From Ilyobacter_A sp963675185 (GTDB lineage Bacteria > Fusobacteriota > Fusobacteriia > Fusobacteriales > Fusobacteriaceae), in NCBI GenBank assembly GCA_963675185.2, contig CAXXOH010000003.1:1628765-1692764 (forward strand): a DNA stretch of 64,000 nt. The letters are read 5' to 3'. The position numbers and the translations under genes were made by a program. Numbering within the stretch: position 1 is the stretch's first letter; the number at the start of each line of letters is the position of its first letter. The notes under the pieces are model-generated. The model worked only from the letters and a program-made list of their open reading frames with translations. It did no database searches and had not been told where the DNA came from. This document shows positions 60,609-64,000 of the stretch, in pieces.

Positions 60609-61142
60609 ATGAACGGATTTAAAGCGACCACCATATTGGCAGTCAAAAAAGGAGATGAAGTGGCCATAGCCGGAGACGGGCAGGTAACTTTCGATACAAT
60701 TGTTGTAAAAAATTCTGCTAAAAAAATAAGGAAGTTACATGATGACAAAATACTGGCTGGATTTGCAGGGACAGCTGCAGATGCATTTGCCCTTTTCGAT
60801 AAATTCGAAAACAAGTTAGATGAATTTGGCGGCAACCTAAAAAAAGCATCCGTAGAACTGGCAAAAGAGTGGCGTAACGATAAGGCTCTAAGAGTGTTGG
60901 AGGCCATGCTGGTGGTAGCAGACAAAAGCAGCATCTTGATAGTATCTGGTAACGGAGACGTATTAGAGCCTGATGACAACATAGCTGCCATAGGTTCTGG
61001 GGGGTCGTTTGCATACGCTGCTGCCAAGGCTCTGTATGAGCATAGCAATCTGAGTGCGGCTAAAATAGCAGAGGAAGGTCTTAAGATAGCCGGCTCTATA
61101 TGCATATATACGAACCTTAACATAAGCGTAGAAAAATTGTAA
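60609..61142 (+). CDS. hslV: ATP-dependent protease subunit HslV (ClpQ)
   Basis: 177 residues. 'ATTILAVKKGDEVAIAGDGQVTFD' spans residues 6-29, and the Thr-Thr at 7-8 is the likely mature N-terminus after removal of six residues. 'NSAKKIRKLHDDKILAGFAGTAADAF' and 'IAAIGSGGSFAYAAAKAL' are family features of the 20S-like peptidase. HslV needs the ATPase HslU for unfolding. In most genomes hslU directly follows; here yqeH starts 11 bases later instead. Confidence 0.96.
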   Translation: MNGFKATTILAVKKGDEVAIAGDGQVTFDTIVVKNSAKKIRKLHDDKILAGFAGTAADAFALFDKFENKLDEFGGNLKKASVELAKEWRNDKALRVLEAMLVVADKSSILIVSGNGDVLEPDDNIAAIGSGGSFAYAAAKALYEHSNLSAAKIAEEGLKIAGSICIYTNLNISVEKL

Positions 61143-61153
61143 GGAGGATAAAT

Positions 61154-62269
61154 TTGAAAAAGAAATGCATTGGTTGTGGTATTGACATACAAACACATGA
61201 CGACAAGGCTCCTGGGTATTTACCTGAGAAGGTGTATATAGAGAAGGGTGACCCTGTGTGCAAAAGGTGTTTTAGGATAAAAAATTACGGATCATACGTT
61301 CCTGTAGACATAAAAGACGAGGACTACAAAAACGAAGTAAAAAAGACTTTGAAAAAGATGGATGCTGTACTCTTTGTAGTCGACATAATAGATTTTGAAG
61401 GTTCTTTTGACAAAGATGTGCTAGATCTAATAAGGGATAAAAAAATAATCATTGCTGTCAACAAGATAGACCTTATCCCAGACAAAAAACATCCGTCCGA
61501 GGTAGCCAATTGGATAAAGGAAAGGGCTGACAAGGAGGGGCTAAACGTACTTGACTATGCGGTATTAAGCGTAAAGCAAAATTACGGTGTTAACGGTGTG
61601 GTAAGAAAACTGAAATACTTTTTTAGAAACGGCGGGGATATAGCCGTAGTCGGGACTACCAACGTAGGTAAATCCAGTCTTATAAACGGTCTTTTTTCCG
61701 GAAAAAATTTCGTGACAGTATCGAAGTATCCTGGAACCACCCTTAAAACCATCAAGAATAAGATACCTGGTACAGAGCTGACAATTTACGATACTCCTGG
61801 AATAATTCCTAGAGGGCGTATTTCTGACATGGTATGTGAGGAGTGCAACCTGAAGATAGTACCTTCAAATGAGATCTCCAGGAAGACTTTTAAGATGAAA
61901 AAAGACAGGGTGCTCTTGCTAGGTGGACTAGTGATGCTGAAGGTGTTGACAGATGACGAGCTCAAGCCGATATTTTCGGTTTTTGCTGCAAAAGACGTGA
62001 ACTTCCATGAGACCAACGAGGAGAGGGTAGAGGAGCTTATGGGGGGGCATGCAGGGGAACTCCTGGTCCCGCCTTGCGGGGAGTGCAAGGACGAATACCT
62101 GGCGTTGGAGAAGAAAACCGAGGTGTGGGAAGTAGAAGACGGGGAGGAACTGGTATTTAAGGGTCTAGGATGGGTATCTGTGAAAAGGGGGCCTTTAAAA
62201 GTCGAAGTTACTCTGCCGAAACAAGCCGAGATAGTAAAAAGAGCAGCCTTTATAATGCCAAAGAGGTAA
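61154..62269 (+). CDS. yqeH: Circularly permuted GTPase YqeH
   Basis: 371 residues, TTG start behind AAGGAGGATAAAT. N-terminal zinc finger 'CIGCGIDIQ' with 'CKRCFRIKNYG'. Permuted G motifs: 'VNKIDLI' (G4) comes before 'VGTTNVGKSSLINGLF' (G1) and 'YDTPGI' (G3). The C-terminal part contains 'GGHAGELLVPPC', a possible second metal site. Required for 30S subunit assembly in Bacillus. It completes the operon started at trmFO. Confidence 0.96.
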   Translation: MKKKCIGCGIDIQTHDDKAPGYLPEKVYIEKGDPVCKRCFRIKNYGSYVPVDIKDEDYKNEVKKTLKKMDAVLFVVDIIDFEGSFDKDVLDLIRDKKIIIAVNKIDLIPDKKHPSEVANWIKERADKEGLNVLDYAVLSVKQNYGVNGVVRKLKYFFRNGGDIAVVGTTNVGKSSLINGLFSGKNFVTVSKYPGTTLKTIKNKIPGTELTIYDTPGIIPRGRISDMVCEECNLKIVPSNEISRKTFKMKKDRVLLLGGLVMLKVLTDDELKPIFSVFAAKDVNFHETNEERVEELMGGHAGELLVPPCGECKDEYLALEKKTEVWEVEDGEELVFKGLGWVSVKRGPLKVEVTLPKQAEIVKRAAFIMPKR

Positions 62270-62295
62270 AAGGTTTGTGAACGATTTGATAGGCA

Positions 62296-62327
62296 ACTTT
62301 AAAGCATAGTATACTATGCTTTAAAGT
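62296..62327. promoter_or_regulatory. 32-base perfect palindrome upstream of the pilin genes
   Basis: ACTTTAAAGCATAGTA and its exact complement lie end to end, between yqeH (stop 62269) and the first pilin (62370). No T-run follows on either strand, so it is more like an operator or a protective RNA hairpin than a normal terminator. Confidence 0.45.
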
Positions 62328-62369
62328 AAAGCTAAAACTACAAGTTAAAAACATACAGGGAGGACTAGA

Positions 62370-62837
62370 ATGAAAAAAAGAGGATTTACACTTATCGAAC
62401 TTATGATAGTAGTGGCTATAATAGGTCTTTTGTCTGCAATCGCACTGCCTAAGTTCGGAAATGTAAACGAGTCTGCAAAGGCAGCTAACGTGCAGGGGAA
62501 CCTGGCAAACATGAGGACAGCTATATCTATGTTCTACGCAAAAACCGATGAATACCCAGATTTGGTGGGCAATCAAGATTCATTAAACAGTGTTGCAGTT
62601 GATGGTGTAGCTTTCACGGATTATTATTCAAAATCAAAGGCTCCATACACTCCTGCTGAAGGAACTACTTTATCTAAAAATAATATTATTTACACTGGAG
62701 ATGTTTCAGGAACTGCCATAGTGGCTACAAGTAATGAAGGAGAAGGTGGATGGGCTTATTACTCCACTGATGGAAGCATAAGGGCTAACCTTGCAGAGAA
62801 TGTTTATAGCCAAGATATCGACTGGTCAGAAGAATAG
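62370..62837 (+). CDS. Type IV pilin-like protein, first of two
   Basis: 155 residues behind AGGGAGGACTAGA. Prepilin peptide 'MKKRG|FTLIELMIVVAIIG' with the Glu5 and the hydrophobic assembly helix. The head domain has no Cys pair, unlike many pilins, and ends 'GGWAYYSTDGSIRANLAENV...DIDWSEE'. It is either a minor pilin or a type II secretion pseudopilin. No assembly genes are in the window. Its paralogue follows after 103 bases. Confidence 0.9.
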   Translation: MKKRGFTLIELMIVVAIIGLLSAIALPKFGNVNESAKAANVQGNLANMRTAISMFYAKTDEYPDLVGNQDSLNSVAVDGVAFTDYYSKSKAPYTPAEGTTLSKNNIIYTGDVSGTAIVATSNEGEGGWAYYSTDGSIRANLAENVYSQDIDWSEE

Positions 62838-62848
62838 GATTGATTAGA

Positions 62849-62872
62849 GGGCATGGCTACATGCCCATTTTG
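62849..62872 (+). terminator. Terminator between the two pilin genes
   Basis: GGGCATG-GCTA-CATGCCC followed by ATTTTGTTTT. Confidence 0.75.
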
Positions 62873-62874
62873 TT

Positions 62875-62904
62875 TTGACAAGCCCTGGACGCTTGTAGTA
62901 TAAT
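62875..62904 (+). promoter_or_regulatory. Strong promoter of the second pilin gene
   Basis: TTGACA (62875-62880), 18 bases, TATAAT (62899-62904); together with the terminator before it this gives the second gene its own transcript. Confidence 0.8.
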
Positions 62905-62940
62905 TTTATTGCTAAAAACTTTGGATAGAGGCGGATATAT

Positions 62941-63408
62941 ATGAAGAATGGGTTTACTGTTATAGAACTAGTAATAACATTGGGAATAGTAGTGCTTGCT
63001 GTCATGCTTGTGGTTTCTAAAGTGGACTATGTAAGTGATGCCTCCAAGATAGCCAGCTTGCAGGAGGAACTGGGTAAACTCAGGAAATCCATAGCGACGT
63101 ATTATTCACAAACCGGAGAGAATCCGGACCTTGTTGCCAATTATGAGGCGCTGGAAGAGGCCAGTTCTTCTAGAACAACCCTGAGCTTTAAAAACTTCTA
63201 CACAAAAGACAAGATGCCATTTACCCCTTCTTTCGGCCAATACGAAAAATCGAGAGAGGTCACTGGAGTGGATTATGTGAACAAACTCGCCACAGAAGTT
63301 CAGGGGGAAAACAATGGAGGCTGGAATTACGATATAAATAACGGCGAGATACATGCCGACGTAGAAGATAATGCCTTTAATTGCAATATAGACTGGGACG
63401 AGGAATAG
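62941..63408 (+). CDS. Type IV pilin-like protein, second of two
   Basis: 155 residues, ATG behind AGAGGCGGATAT. 'MKNG|FTVIELVITLGIVVLA' is the prepilin cleavage site and assembly helix with Glu5. The head matches its neighbour at the start ('SQTGENPDLVANYEAL' against 'AKTDEYPDLVGNQDSL') and end ('GGWNYDINNGEIHADVEDN...IDWDEE'). The two are therefore an old tandem duplication that has diverged in the middle. Only one Cys is present, near the end. Confidence 0.88.
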   Translation: MKNGFTVIELVITLGIVVLAVMLVVSKVDYVSDASKIASLQEELGKLRKSIATYYSQTGENPDLVANYEALEEASSSRTTLSFKNFYTKDKMPFTPSFGQYEKSREVTGVDYVNKLATEVQGENNGGWNYDINNGEIHADVEDNAFNCNIDWDEE

Positions 63409-63415
63409 AAAAAGC

Positions 63416-63444
63416 TTGTATAAAGCTATCTTCTATGCTAAAAT
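63416..63444 (+). promoter_or_regulatory. Promoter of the small Cys-rich ORF
   Basis: TTGTAT, 17 bases, TAAAAT (63439-63444), 37 bases before the ATG. Confidence 0.55.
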
Positions 63445-63480
63445 CCCTTTTGGTGTGAAAGAATAATTTGGAGGAAAACT

Positions 63481-63612
63481 ATGAGCCGTTGGTGCGTTTG
63501 TCAGGAGTCAAAACCAATATGCAGTTCTGTTTTAATCTTATACCCTGGAATAACTGTACACTGTGAGCAGATGAAAAAACAAGATAGAATAGATGAAATT
63601 ATAAAGATCTAA
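63481..63612 (+). CDS. 43-residue cysteine-rich small protein, unannotated type
   Basis: ATG directly after TTGGAGGAAAACT, an ideal ribosome site, with a promoter before and a hairpin after. The product starts MSRWCVCQESKPICSS, has a short hydrophobic strand (VLILYPGITVHC) and ends with a charged helix (EQMKKQDRIDEIIKI). Four Cys (residues 5, 7, 14 and 28) could bind a metal or a flavoprotein partner. I recognise no family. The next gene is an FAD oxidoreductase on the same strand. Confidence 0.5.
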   Translation: MSRWCVCQESKPICSSVLILYPGITVHCEQMKKQDRIDEIIKI

Positions 63613-63652
63613 GTATATACTTCGGAGAGAGTGTATGCTTGGGTCTTTTTAA
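63611..63652 (+). terminator. Probable terminator after the small ORF
   Basis: AAGTATATAC-N10-GTGTATGCTT (two G-U pairs) followed by GGGTCTTTTTAATTTG. The stem begins at the stop codon. Confidence 0.5.
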
Positions 63653-63705
63653 TTTGTTTTAAAAAGATGTGGAGAGAGAATGAAAGAGATTGGAGGGAAA
63701 AATTT

Positions 63706-64000
63706 ATGTTAAGGCATGATGTCATCATTGTGGGTGCAGGGCCCACAGGAATATTTACGGCTTATGAACTGGTGAAGAGTTCTAGCGATCTAAACATACT
63801 TATACTGGAAAAAGGGAGAGACATATACGCAAGAAACTGCCCCAAGCCTAAAAACAGCGGTGAATGCATATACTGCAAGCCGTGCGGAATAACGACCGGC
63901 TGGGCAGGTGCCGGAGCTTTTTCAGACGGGAAACTTTCCCTGTCGCATGAAGTTGGGGGACAGCTTCCTGAGTACATAGGTATCGAGAATACCCGGGAGA
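63706..64000 (+). CDS. FAD-dependent oxidoreductase (5' part, runs off the window)
   Basis: 98 residues visible from the ATG at 63706 behind TTGGAGGGAAAAATTT. 'DVIIVGAGPTGIFTAYELVK' is the dinucleotide-binding Rossmann loop and 'ILILEKGRDIYARNCP' follows. The cluster 'CPKPKNSGECIYCKPCGITTGWAGAGAFSDGK' (about residues 44-75) marks the COG2509 group of 'FAD-dependent dehydrogenases' found in many anaerobes. Substrate unknown. The end lies beyond 64000. Confidence 0.88.
   Translation, partial: MLRHDVIIVGAGPTGIFTAYELVKSSSDLNILILEKGRDIYARNCPKPKNSGECIYCKPCGITTGWAGAGAFSDGKLSLSHEVGGQLPEYIGIENTRE

Overview
The window is one stretch of an AT-rich bacterial chromosome that is almost entirely housekeeping genes. 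It reads best as a member of the Fusobacteriota, perhaps a marine or sediment genus near Ilyobacter, Propionigenium or Psychrilyobacter. The reasons are low GC, Gram-negative envelope genes (outer-membrane barrel candidate, Lol-type transporter, lytic transglycosylase, type IV pilin-like proteins) mixed with Firmicutes-like gene order (topA-trmFO-xerC-hslV), and many GTG/TTG starts placed behind strong Shine-Dalgarno (SD) sequences. This assignment is inference from content; no marker search was possible.

Layout. 1-3.4 kb: tail of hflC, a divergent ThyX-like gene, a NifX-like gene, a DUF1385 membrane protein and a possible PagL-like barrel. 3.5-9.8 kb: a translation/tRNA/lipid operon (prfA, prmC with a doubled N-domain, queA, rsmD, xseB, ispA, cca). 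9.8-12.1 kb: small unknown proteins. 12.2-13.2 kb: rplM-rpsI with a structured leader. 13.5-16.4 kb: putP split by an IS3-family element that carries a canonical A6G frameshift site. 16.5-21.4 kb: an unknown protein, ald, mmsA and coaX. 21.5-27.5 kb: lipoprotein, tmcAL, hydrolase, sugar transporter, an interleaved inverted-repeat region and pepT. 27.5-29 kb: an IS4-family element sitting inside the pepT/recJ terminator, with perfect 18-bp ends and a 10-bp target duplication. 29-34.9 kb: recJ, a nickel superoxide dismutase with a Sec signal peptide, a DUF3298-like protein and a TPR lytic transglycosylase. 35-41 kb: mutL, rlmH, three poorly known proteins and lysS. 41-43.5 kb: proB-proA. 43.8-46.5 kb: ABC transporter, hpf and tRNA-Lys. 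46.7-50.4 kb: cobS, cobC, radC, ricT and a trmN6-like methyltransferase. 50.4-58.1 kb: uvrB, xseA, a TPR protein, dprA and topA. 58.3-62.3 kb: trmFO, xerC, hslV (without hslU beside it) and yqeH. 62.3-64 kb: two paralogous pilin-like genes, a 43-residue cysteine-rich small ORF, and the start of an FAD-dependent oxidoreductase.

Themes. DNA repair and recombination are well represented (xseA and xseB in separate operons, recJ, mutL, uvrB, radC, dprA, xerC), as are tRNA and ribosome modification or assembly (queA, rsmD, cca, tmcAL, rlmH, trmFO, trmN6-like, yqeH, hpf). The two insertion sequences are the only clear mobile DNA. I found no CRISPR array, prophage or defence island. The most notable items are the NiSOD whose predicted signal-peptide cleavage would itself expose the Ni-binding His1, the ThyX-like protein lacking the canonical motif, the interleaved repeat at 25.9-26.1 kb, the IS4 insertion into a terminator with an SD-sequestering hairpin, and the small Cys-rich ORF.
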